From Lingula anatina (taxonomy: Eukaryota; Brachiopoda; Lingulata; Lingulida; Lingulidae), in contig NW_019773592.1 in NCBI RefSeq assembly GCF_001039355.2, forward strand, positions 385,351 through 427,850: a stretch of DNA of 42,500 bases. The letters are read 5' to 3'. A model generated the notes under the pieces. That model searched no databases, had not been told where the DNA came from, and saw only the letters and a list, made by a program, of their open reading frames with translations. The translations under genes were made by a program, and so were the position numbers. Positions 31,576 to 42,500 of the stretch are shown here, in pieces (within the stretch, counting starts at the first letter, position 1; the number at the start of each line of letters is the position of its first letter).

Positions 31576-34500
31576 GTAAGTAATTCACTTTAGTCATGCA
31601 ACCGTGATGATTTTTTCACTTCCTCCACTATGCCTGGGGCATTCGGTTTCAGCCGAGTTATTTGACTATTCCCTTCTGAATGAGATAACTTCTTTCCCAC
31701 AATAATTGACTCTTCGTGGTCCTCTGTGCCAAACCTTTGCATTAGTCTCCGCTGAAGAGCTGTCCCTGGGTGAGAAGATAATCTGACCATGTTAAAAGTG
31801 TTTAGAACTGTATCCCGAGTATCTTGTTAAGACCAAGAATCTTGTTTCCACTCAATAATAGACTCGTATATGTTTCGGTTTGTCTTCTTCTCTTGTTTTG
31901 TTGAATAATTTATCTTTAATCATGTATATTTACCATTTATTGTAACCAAGACTCTTTAGGTTGTAAGACATGATGGGATATTTTGAGCCTTGTTCCATAT
32001 AACATAGGTTCAAACATGCACAGTGTATGTCATTAATTATTGTCTAATATTGACTAATTAATCATTTTGAAACCTTTTCTTTTTTTAATACCTGGTGCAG
32101 AGAGTGACGTTAGATAGTAAATCAAAACGTTGGGATTCCAGTATGAGAACAGAAAAAGCAGAACAAAAAAAAAAAAAGAAATCCGTTATGAATCCATTGG
32201 CCATTGGGTCTGGGCATCCATCAATGGTCATCAAGGTCATTGGCCAGTGGTCAATTTGATCGTTGTCACTGCCAATGGAATACTTGGGGTTATTTTTCCA
32301 ACACAATCTTGTTGCCTGTATGTGCGAGAGCATGCTGTTGTCATTGCAGTGCCTTTCGTGGGCTCACCAGGTGCGTGTGGATGCATGTCCCGCATCCTTG
32401 AACCTGCATTGTTCGGAACAAGGGAGAAATTGCTCCTTTATGTCGGCTGACGGGTAACAAGGTGTAGAAGGCTCCGATTACAAAGATAACTGTTTGTCTG
32501 ACTGATAATCAGCTATAATGGGGTATCAAGTCCCGGTGTGGGGACTTTATTAAGGGCATTGGGGAGATTTTCTGTTTTAGAATTAAAGGATGAAAATGGT
32601 GGATATATTGGAAAGTGAAATAAGATTCTGTAAAATAAAGGATCTAGTTGTGGTGGTTTTGATGCTGTTGTGAAAATGGAATCAGTTAAAATAAAGGATA
32701 TGATTGTGGTATTGATGTTATTGTGACAATGTTGAGCTGTCATGAGGAATAGAAGTAACTGTTTGGCGTCTCGTAAGTGGAATGTTGGGGAATAGTGAGC
32801 ATGTTCAGCAGTAAAAGGTTGAGTGGTTCTCCCAGCTACTTCACAAATAAAAACAACGCTACACTAGTTTAAAATGAAAAGAAGATTGTGTTATTTCAAA
32901 CATTCACTGTATTTATGCATTATGTATTTTTTTACATAAATGAAGAACTAAATCAATCTCGATTACGGATATATATATATTCCCTTGGGCATTTTTGAGC
33001 CATTTTGGGTACATACCTTGTCAAGCAACTGCTAGTATTGAATAGTATCAGAGATGAGGACGTGATGAATTCATTCAAAATGTCTCCTTTTTTTATATTG
33101 CTGTCTTAACTGCAATGGGAATTAGTTAAGTATTAGTATTAGTAGAGGCCATGTCAAGATAAATAAGATATGGCAGTTAGAATTGTTCAATTGTTAATTT
33201 TGCATATTTTCGTTACGCTTCACATTGTTGAAGAAATAGGTATGGGATTAGTGTACACATTTCTCCAGGTATGCCTGTAGAACTCTAGTTTAGGTACTTT
33301 CTCTCAGGTTTGAAAAAAAAACTTAGGTTCAAGCTCATTGGAAATTTTGAATTAAGATATCATGTTGCTCCAAATGCCTGCCCTAGTGGGTTTGTAATTT
33401 CGCCACTCACAACCAGACTGGCTTATGAAAGTCTGCATTGCTTCGGGCAGATCCTGTGTATAAAAATGCCAGCCTGTCATTTTTGTTGATCTGCCAAGTT
33501 GTCAGAGGTTTTTACTGGGGAAGATTGGCCCTCAGGTGATGTGGCATTAATATGTGTATGTACAGCATACAGAAAGGATAAGAAAAAAGAAAACGTGTTG
33601 GCGTAGCACAGATAGTGTCTGTTGAGTTGACCTGTTTGTGATGCAACAGAAGATATTGTTTTTCTGATGCTTTTGATGGATTCTCTTCAGACAGGGTTTT
33701 TCACATTTTTCATTGACTGCTTTAACTGAAAACTTACCAACAATTGTTTCATGTTTCCGGATGTATATCATATTTTGTCAATTTTTAGTCAGATGAATAT
33801 AGATAGGTACTGTACATTAGTCTATAGCTATGAACAGAAACAAAGAGATGGTGTCCCTTGTATAAAAGGTCATGATGCTGTTGGCCATTCTTGATAACAC
33901 TAAGGCATATTTTGGCTTAGTTACGAGTAATGTGTTCAATCCCAAAGGTTTGAATTCTGACGTTGACCTGGTATGGTATTCTATAATTAACATCTAGAGT
34001 TTAGGGGACGTTTGACCTCTATATTAAAATCAATGTGGTAGTATTTGTATTGTCACCAAGGCTTTCCCCAGAGAGCTGTCCTGCTGTCATTTGGAAGGCC
34101 ATTAGCCTCAAAATTTTTAGGTTGGTTAGTGGAGTTTGCTTGGGTTGGACTCCCTGTAAATCAATAACCAAACAACAGACTCCCTGTACCCCAAAATCCT
34201 GGGGAAATCCCTGATTGTCACCCATGTAAACAGTAAATATTCTCAAACTATGAGTACCTGATTTATTTTGATTTTTAAGACTCATGATATAACTAAAACA
34301 GATTAAAGATTTCTGACTGTTTGGAATTTAAGAATTAAATTTTTTACCAATTAGGAACAGTGTTTATTTTAGAAATCAAATTTGGGGAGAAGTTGCCGTA
34401 TAGCAGTATTGTTGTGTAAGGTGAGGAGAAGGAACTGTGACCCATATTGCCTTGTGATCTGCAGGGTGGAGAGTTTTTGAAAAAAGAAACGGGGAATATA

Positions 34501-36931
34501 TTTTGAAGGAAATACATCTATGTAGTCTAATGATTCTTACAGTTACAGCTCAAGTTAGAGTAGAAATTGAAATGTTTCAGTTTATAGTTTAAACAGTGGA
34601 TATATTGCCCAGTATCTAGAATTCAACCTGCATAACAAATGAATATTTTTTTATTACATTGGGATAGAGATATCAAAGGGATATGGGTAAACTTCAAACA
34701 GATTAATAAATTCTACCTTCAAAGCTACCTCACCTTAATATCTCCCTTTCTTCACTGGAAATCAAAGGCAGAGCCCCTAGCATATGTTAAGAGTGCGACG
34801 TCGCACGTAGCCTTTCAAAAAAACTGTGGTATGTGATAGTCATTTAGGTGATGAGTTAATTTGCACATTTTTTTGTTTTGTAGTAAACATATATCAAAAA
34901 ATGCAAATGATTTTTAATAAATTTAAGATACCTGTAAAAAATGTAAATTGCAGTGTGAAGCAATTTATAAACCTGGTGAAACTTCTGCGTGTTAACCTTA
35001 TAATAACTATATAAAAATTGAGCCCTTGGATATGTAAAGTGTGTTATACCTCACAATACAAGGACAGTGTACGGGCGATACGGTGCTGTGCATGGCAGTG
35101 GCATGGACGATGTAAAGCGTGGTAGAGTATTTACCCCATTTTCTTTCTCTTTGATGTAGGTTTTCAAAGAAGTGTCTTGCTACCAGCTAAGTGGCACTGA
35201 ACTGACAACAACCTGAAATGTCACAGAAACAACTTGTTCTCCCTTTATACTCCTTTTAAGGCGTTTTTAAATCAGTTTTAACCAAATTAGCTGTAGGTGT
35301 TATTGAGAAAACAGATGCTGTATTGTAACTCCCCTCTCTTTCTTGTCGTTTTAACAACTCTAGTTTACCTTATAATTAAGTGTTTTCCTAGTTACCATTT
35401 CAGAGATAATTTTGTTTTAAATTTAAATTTAAATATTTTTAGTTCATTTTTTTATTATTACGATGTGATCAACCATATCATCCTTGTAGCTGACGTTATT
35501 TATGTGTATTACTGTTACAAGTGAGTTGCCCTCTGGTCCGTTCAATTTCTCCAGCATTACGACTTCCTGTTCTGCTTGGAAATAAGTCAAAACACAAGGT
35601 AAACTAGACTTCCTCAATTATATAGGTAGTTCAGTTATTTTGCTCATATTTTGGCAGCAAAGTTGCTGCTGACGATTTTTTGTGCAGAAAATAATGATGT
35701 GTGTCAGGGTTAGGGTTCGAGCAACCAGGAAAAGTGAAAAGGTTTTATTGTGAGCGACCAGGGATGTAAAATATCATTTCCTCTTGCCAGCGAATTGTGT
35801 CATTGCTGTAAGTTGTAATATTGCTACAGTTTAAGATAAAGCCTCAGAACGTCATATGCTGTCAACTTACAGTTTGCTGAGATAGAATCTACTAAGTTGA
35901 GCTGTCACAGTGTGGTTGGAAACACGGCCTAATTTACTAACATGTCCCCAACTCAGCATGATGGAAAATACATCTGAGCTACATGTGTTCTTGCTTACTA
36001 GTGAATGGAGATCACACTTGGTAAAGTGAAAAACTTGAGCACTTTGAGAGAGCCATATATCAGACACTTTAAAAGAATTTTGGCTGCATGGCAACTAAAA
36101 GGACTGAAGTGCCATATTTTGAAAGGAGGTGGAAAGAAGAATGTGTCGAAATAAAAAAGTGCGAAAAGTGTTGCTTGTATAGGATTACTTCTTGTGACGT
36201 ATTATAACCTACAAATAAATGAAAAGTAAAGTGGCTGATGTTATTTTTGGGGATTGTGGTTTGGGAGGGAGGAGGTTCATCAGGGCCATCATCCAAAATG
36301 AAGAGATGTCATTACCATAATCCTACTAGTATATCAAAATTGTAGTAAAAAAACAAGCTTGTTCTAACTTATACTTCAGTTTGGTTAATGTTTCTGTGTA
36401 AGATACAAATTTGAAAATGTCCAAACAGACATGCACATCTTAATCTTAGTCCGTGTGTCTTTGAAATATCTTTGAAATTGATCATTAAATCCTCTGCCAA
36501 AATAATTTGAGTGCTGATGAAAATGATGTTAAGGCTTATCCAGTTATTTCAATGACTACCAAATGAAATGATCATTGATGACTTATTAAAAAATTCACAA
36601 TTTCCTGTTATTAATAGAAGATAGAATGCAAATATGCATCTGGGCATTTCAGGAAGAAACCAATATGAGCAAATTGGTCTTACAAAGATTTTGATGAAGG
36701 GAAGCTTATTATTTCTTGTCAGTGTGCTCTGCTGGTGCTGAAAATAAACTGCAGGTAAAGATAGAACTGGGAGATGATATACCATGCTCAGGGCCATAAA
36801 TATGTTCTCCTTCATAGACTTGCATATTTTTAGTGCATCATAGCTTGTATGATGTACAAGCACCTGTGAACCTTAGTACATTTAGCTGACAGATCTGTAT
36901 ACCTGTATATGTGCACACATGCACAGCTGAG

Positions 36932-36973
<42 letters not shown>

Positions 36974-37080
36974 GGATTGGTCTATCACTTGTCAAAAGTA
37001 TGTTTTCAGGTCTTATTGTAATATGTAAAGACTCTGATGACTGATAACATTTTCCAAAATGTAGGATAATTTGTCCATTA

Positions 37081-37255
37081 GGCCCCATTCAGAATAGGGG
37101 ACTAACTGGTCCGAGGGTCAGATATGGTGAGCCACTACAAAGCTTGTCATCTAATCTGCTTGTAGACACTGAATAGATATCCCATGGGGAAGTATTCAAG
37201 TGGGTCAGCCATATTTGACCCTCAGACTAGTTAGTCCCCTATTCTGAATGGGGCC
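37081..37255. mobile_element. 175-bp long-inverted-end MITE, version 2
   Basis: The same element as 27215-27389 and the same length, with a few substitutions. Confidence 0.85.
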
Positions 37256-38815
37256 TGAAAGATAAAATGGTCAAGATGACCATATCAGAAGCAGTGTCAA
37301 GGCTTGTACTTTCAGTAACAAACATATTTACAAGTGCTTTCCCAAGATCTAACTTCCTGATTAGGTTGTTTGTGAGGAAGGAGCTTGTCATGGTCATATG
37401 TCTCTCCAAGATAAAATCGTCATATATTTCTATTGAAGAAAATTTAAATACCTAGGTGCTTATAATTTGAAAGTTAATTGTATAAAAAAAGACAATTCAT
37501 GCAGGGCACCGTATAAAATTAAGTTCAGCATTTGGTTACTTATTTCCTATTACACAGTTCAAAAGGTTCTTACTGGGATGTTCTTCAAATAATGTCATTG
37601 TCAGTGGAAGAGGTGAATGACACTGGTTTTAAAGCAGTTGGGTTCAGAACCAGTCAAGAATGTCTTAGGGCACATTCAGAACAAGGTGATCTGTGGACTA
37701 ACAGATTCACGGATCAAATATGGCGCCACCCACTTGAAAGTGTGCCAGGATTTAATTGCTCTGTCCTCCTGGCTCGGTGGTATGGGAGGTGGGAATCCAT
37801 TGTCAAATGTGCACTATAAACTCAGCTCCTTAACAAATTGAGTGTGGGATAAATTGAATAAAATCTAATTTTTGGTCTTGAATCTGTCTAGTCTGAACAG
37901 ACCTTTTTACTCCAATATTGAAAAGCTAGCTCATGAAGATTCTCTGAAAAAAATGGTGCTCAGGTTTCATGATTGTGTTTGCTCTGTTGATTTGTTTCAT
38001 GCCTTTTAAGGGGAGTTAGTTTTAATATGATTGTATTTTCCCAATTGATTTGTTTCTTGTCAATTTAGGGAGTTAATTTCCTATTGTTGACAGAGAGTCG
38101 ATGTATGTTTGCTGTTTAGGATTGCATTTTCTGCAGGCAAAAGACAAAGATACACATGCTGAATATATAGCTAACGTACTAGTATGTTATCAAACAGAAA
38201 TGTCTGAAGTTAGTATTTATTTCATTTTTGCAAAAAATTAGAATTAGATCTGCTTTGAGGGGTGGGGTGGGGGTGAGGGAGAGTGGGGTGGGGTGGCGGT
38301 GACTGTAATGGACTGTTATTAAGATCAGTTTTGTTTCATTTCTTCCTGACAGCTACTAACGTTATTTACATTTCCTAGGCATGGCATACACACATTTTAT
38401 GTTGCGTAATATGCCCATTAAGATCACAAGTCATTAACAAGATGCTAAAGAATAAATGTATGATAAGAAGCTTGCCAAATTTGTAACTGTTCAAACATTT
38501 CACAATATTGATAACACAAAATTAATTCATCGTCATAAACATTTTTAGATCCTGAGTGTCAATTGTGAGTTATTGTTTGCCCAAGTGGATAATAAAGCAA
38601 AGAAATACATCAATATTAGCCATTCATCAGCCACTTGTGTCCATGGATTACATGACAGGAGCAAGGGATTGATTGACCTAGTTAGACAGCAAAAGAGCTT
38701 GGCTGGAATTAATATTGAAACTTACAAAAAAAAAAAAATCATTCAAGAGCTATTAAGATATTTGAGTGCTGAGAGCCGTGATAGTGTTAGCTGGTTGTGA
38801 CCTCCAACTTTCTAA

Positions 38816-39242
38816 GAGCGCATTCACAACAGATAATCCCTGCCATTAAACGGATTAAATCTCGGCTCCGAGGTTTAATTGTTAACTTAGATCCCATTTC
38901 CAGAGATTAGATCGATCTACTTTAGATCGACCTAACTCCCTGGGGGTTCACGCTAAATAGCTGTCAGCCGGGTGGACACGAAAGTTAATTACCCCCTTAC
39001 AGCTTGTAGTAGGCGGGACGGACATTTAAGCCGGATTATCTGACAGTAATATAGTGAGACTCCCTGCGGGGATAGATCGATTTAAAAGCTCTGGGAATAC
39101 AGCCTTAGGCTCCTTGCAGCGATGGTACGTGTGGAGGTGGGGAGACCATCAGGGAGACCATCGGCATCTCTTTTTAAGTGGGGTCAGCCATATTTAGTAA
39201 GCAGATCAGTTAGTCCTCGGATCATCTGTTTTGAATGGGCTC
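38816..39242. mobile_element. Nested MITE pair, version 2
   Basis: The same outer element as 29073-29498, with TAA at 38813-38815 and 39243-39245. It contains the 215-bp element at 38890-39104, which has TTA on each side. Confidence 0.88.
38890..39104 (-). mobile_element. 215-bp Harbinger-type MITE, copy C, version 2
   Basis: The allele of 29147-29361. Length is exactly 215 bp again, with TTA at 38887-38889 and 39105-39107. It differs from version 1 by several point changes and a one-base indel balance. Confidence 0.88.
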
Positions 39243-39691
39243 TAAAATGGGCTTTAGAAGGGCAAGACTGGTGAATTTTAGAAAAATTATCATATCTTTT
39301 TGAACTAATTTAAGTAGAACAATTGGACATATTGGATTGATAAAGAAATATGCCGAAGGAGGCCATCCACAATTTTACCAAACATTTCTTTTAAAGAAGC
39401 TTTGAGTTACTCAGGGATGGTTTTTGTTCAACCTTCAGCATAGAACAAAAGCTGGTTATGTTTGTTGATAAAAGTTGATGTAAAAAAGAAAGATATTCAA
39501 CAAACTCAGAACATCAACTGACAATGAAAAAATTGCTTTTTCCTCAGATTTATTGATCATACATTTCAAGAGCTCTATTCGACTGTATGGATATGTGGTT
39601 ACTCAAATCTGAGTGTGACACATTCACACTAAGTGGAAAGAGAACCCTTCACAATTGATTCAGGTGACGTTGATGCAGGCAGAGTAAACCT

Positions 39692-39840
39692 GGGCCCCGT
39701 AACTCAAAACCATCGCGCATTGCGACCGAACACAAGCGTCTCGATTCCATAACTCACCCATACTCGCCCCATATGGGGGTTACGGAATTGAGACTCTTGT
39801 AATTGGTCGCAATTTGTGATGCTTTCGAGTTACGGGGCCC
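39692..39840. mobile_element. Foldback element, version 2 (149 bp)
   Basis: The allele of 29951-30098. Its left end keeps the full GGGCCCCGTAACTC, matching the right arm exactly, which suggests that version 1 lost one C. Confidence 0.8.
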
Positions 39841-40692
39841 TGATTGTATTCAAGCTGGTGGTTGTCCAGAATCCTTCCTACTTAAAACTTTTTATTGTAG
39901 TGGCACAGAGGGACTTACCTTGTCACCTTTGTGCCAATTTACACAGTACTTTTGAGCCTAGCCATGTGTCATTTTGATTGAAATGAAGTAACCATTCTGG
40001 TAAAAAGAACTTAAGTGTGAATTTGCCCAGATATTTTATTGTTTGCCAGACAATTTCTGATAAAACAACATAGAATAATGACACTGTTATCAAGCCCCTC
40101 GACCAACCGTGTTTTTATTGCATTGATTTCAGCTCAAGTTGGCAGTATCGGAAATTGGATCTAGTTCCCTAGCACTGAAAATGTTTGTTCTCTAGATTGG
40201 GGGTAGAAACCAACTCCTTTGCTTCAATTTATTGTATTAGGATGAAATATTGTAGCCAATTTAGTTAAAAACTGTGTGGTCCGTTAGACAGTGAATTAAT
40301 GATACAGATAAGGTTTCAGTTGGAGAATGTCATAAAGCTAATAATATGATTTTGTTAATTCATTATGTGAAAAATCTTGATAAGTGGGAATTTTTTTACA
40401 GAAGCGGCCATTTTCATTGTGCTTGAAAGATATAGCAGCAGCAAATAGAATTTTGTACTAGTGTTCTTTGTTCAAGTCTAAGTTTGACATGACTAAAATT
40501 TGTATCATACTAGTAACTGTATGCTGTATTCAACCTGTACAGTTGTTTAAAAAGAAAATACTGTTGTTGTGGTTAAATGCAAAAACAAAAAAAATTCTTG
40601 TATTTTTCATGTGACAATTATTGCATGTTGAGTATGTTTCAGCTTAAGGTATATGATCACACTCTATACTCTATTTATTTTCTCTTTCACAG

Positions 40693-40776
40693 CTGGCAAA
40701 CTTGGGGCATGGGAACCATCACACTCAAGAAATACAGTATCTGGCAGACATAGTGAAAAACTGTCCCAAAGATCTG
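40693..40776 (+). CDS. RECK: RECK, third coding exon, haplotype version 2
   Basis: 84 nt with acceptor CTCTTTCACAG and donor GTGAGT. It differs from 30977-31060 at six positions. Five are silent and one changes Asp to Asn (LADLGH to LANLGH). No frame change or stop occurs, so both versions look functional. This is the version contiguous with the continuing downstream sequence. Confidence 0.78.
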
Positions 40777-40788
40777 GTGAGTCTCTTG

Positions 40789-40819
<31 letters not shown>

Positions 40820-42500
40820 TTTCATTTGCAAATCAAACTGTCTCCTGGAAGTAGCTCAGAATTGTTTCTGGGACCCTGACTGCCCCCCCCCCCCCCAACT
40901 CCCACACACCCTCATCCCCCCCCCCTTTATTGCAACCCACCCACCCCTGCCAGCTGACTCTAGGTAAAGATAAAGTTCTCTCCTATCAAGCAATGGTTAT
41001 GGAATCCAGTGCTTTATTTCCTGTCCCAGTGTGACAACACAACTATACATACCCACTTCTCCCCCACCATCCCTGTGCTGGTAAACAGCCCCACATCAAA
41101 CATGTTTGATTTGTAATGAGAATGGATTGATGATTGATCTGAAAATCATTGAAGGTTTGAGTCGAAATCTTATGAAGTTTGGTGTGCTTGACCCCCTCGT
41201 CGCTTTCACCTTAACAGCAGTGGTTTCTGCTAGAAATCAAAATGATGAAAGGTAATTGAGGTCTTCATGCCAAATGATGTGAGGGAAAGCTAAATGGGAG
41301 CATGTTAGTGCAGGGGCGGTGGAGGGGGGAGAGAGAGAGTGAGAGAGAAAGAGAGTAATTAGCATTTTGTACTCTGTTTATCCTAATTTAGTGATTTCCT
41401 CTCTTTCTTTTATCATGGTTTTATTTAAAAGAACAATAGGTGCAGCTTGGTTTTGTAGTCTTTGTATCTTAGGTATGATATGCATTTGGGCATGTGCTGC
41501 ATTGAGATTTGACATAAGCACAATTAACCTTCCACTCCGCCCCCTCCTTTTTCACTCTATATAGCATTCAGTTGTTGAAAGTTCAAAGTAGTTCCTTCAT
41601 CAACAGCAACTCCCCATATGATTCACTAATAATGTCAATATTTTCAAGATGGTGGGGCAATGTTGAAGAATGTTTGGGAAGTTTGTGTGTTCTGTGTGTG
41701 TATTTTGCCTCCCCCATGTCGTAAAGTGGTCTGCAGTGCAGTTATTGAGGGTTATACCTGAATGTAAAGGTGACCAGTCTCGTCCTTATAATACTAAATT
41801 ACTATCTTCCTATGCAGATGGATCTTGTTGTTTGGCTTTTGGTAAGGTGCCTATTTTTTGGGCATGTGCATACGTAAGGAATCTGTCATAGACCATTACA
41901 TTTTGATCACCGAATATGGTAATTACTTGAAATTTTTGAATGTCACTTATTTCATTACGCCCCCCCCCCCAACACCAAGATTTATTAATTTTGACTACTC
42001 TTTGAAATGCACTTCACCCTATGAAGCCAACTAACTTTTCAAAGCTTAAAAATNTTTTTGGGGCATGTGCATACGTAAGAAATCTGTCATAGACCATTAC
42101 ATTTTAATCACCGAATATGGTAATTACTTGAAATTTTCGAATGTCACTTATTTCATTACACCCCCTCCCCCCCCCAACCAAGATTTATTAATTTTGACTA
42201 CTCTTTGAAATGCACTTCACCCTATGAAGCCAACTAACTTTTCAAAGCTTAAAAATAACACGTTTTCCAGTATTACCAAAAAAAAGGTTGGGTTTTAATT
42301 CATTTATTCTTTTTGTGCAAATTTCAAGAATGATTACTGTAAATTTTAAACACCACCATTTTGGGATATTGGTCAGAAATACGGTCTGGTTTTGTTTAGT
42401 CCATGGTCTATCATTCAGTAACATTAGATGATATGCTACAGTGTAGCAAAAAAAATCTCACAACTTGATCTTTTGTTGACCGGTCAGTAGAGCAGTGAAA
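40777..42500 (+). other. RECK: RECK intron 3 (continues past window)
   Basis: Begins GTGAGT then a CT tract. It contains C-runs near 40884-40926, a version-specific stretch to about 41320 and GA-rich simple sequence at about 41329-41355. A further unmerged overlap of 41854-42053 with 42055-42258 lies around the N at 42054. No further RECK exon was found. Confidence 0.6.
41854..42258. repeat. 200-bp overlap pair around single-N join 5
   Basis: 41854-42053 and 42055-42258 are nearly the same sequence (GGGCATGTGCATACGTAAG onward). They differ mainly in C-run length and a few bases, with a lone N at 42054 between them. Confidence 0.9.

Larger units (their letters stand above)
31449..41529. repeat. 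10.1-kb segment, haplotype version 2
   Basis: Collinear with 21305-31443 from its first base. Only this version continues past the shared right end, into 41530 onward. It lacks the MITE at 26291 and the 67-bp insertion, and carries a different, longer segment between about 40850 and 41320, just after RECK exon 3. All intron 2 features described for version 1 recur here. Confidence 0.9.

Noticed and set aside
41809-41846. Possible next RECK exon (TATGCAG, then MDLVVWLL, then GGTAAGG)
   Set aside because: Only 26-27 nt, with no cysteine and no resemblance to the expected RECK continuation.

Overview
This is a eukaryotic, animal-type genomic window. It is AT-rich and intron-rich, with microsatellites, miniature inverted-repeat transposable elements (MITEs), a LINE remnant, a nuclear tRNA gene and small GT-AG exons. 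The only gene I can recognise with some confidence is the 5' part of a RECK orthologue (reversion-inducing cysteine-rich protein with Kazal motifs) on the + strand. It has a signal-peptide exon at 11381-11435, a 59-nt exon at 17175-17233 (second copy 18091-18149) and an 84-nt exon at 30977-31060 (second copy 40693-40776). The phases join cleanly as 1, then 0, then 0. The rest of RECK lies beyond the right edge. The species cannot be fixed from the sequence. High heterozygosity, multi-kb introns and the repeat types suggest a marine invertebrate such as a mollusc, an echinoderm, a hemichordate or amphioxus.

Layout. 1-279 is the right end of a 52-bp minisatellite. 603-698 is a broken fragment of a TDP-43-like (TARDBP) first RRM. 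About 2000-2110 holds an unidentified coding-like scrap, and 3469-3522 an AATAAA plus A20 tract. 5447-5527 is tRNA-Leu(UAG) on the minus strand. 5.5-11.3 kb is non-coding, with one 215-bp MITE (9900-10114) and motif-rich sequence upstream of RECK. 11.4-17.2 kb is RECK intron 1. It contains a 3.1-kb repeat-rich block (12831-15922) with a 147-bp tandem repeat, a LINE 3' end, a MITE and a 146-bp tandem repeat carrying nuclear-receptor half-sites. 17.2-31 kb is intron 2, with several MITEs and a possible poison exon at 21377-21431. 31.4-41.5 kb is a second version of 21.3-31.4 kb. The window ends in intron 3.

The most important structural point is that single N bases at 15923, 17440, 21085, 31448 and 42054 each join segments whose ends repeat each other. 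The 10-kb pair (21305-31443 versus 31449-41529) is nearly identical at both ends and diverges in the middle by SNPs, indels and transposon presence or absence. This is what two haplotypes of a heterozygous animal look like when both branches of an assembly bubble are placed in series. Duplicated RECK exons should therefore be read as alleles, not as tandem exon duplications, until read depth says otherwise. The artefact is also useful: it shows one MITE insertion with its empty allele, a 67-bp templated duplication and a diverged exon 3 allele.

No operon, CRISPR array, phage, complete transposase or other intact protein-coding gene was found. I found no convincing novel multi-gene system. The most interesting items are the intronic repeat carrying nuclear-receptor sites, the candidate poison exon, and the active-looking, nested MITE family with 3-bp TWA target-site duplications.
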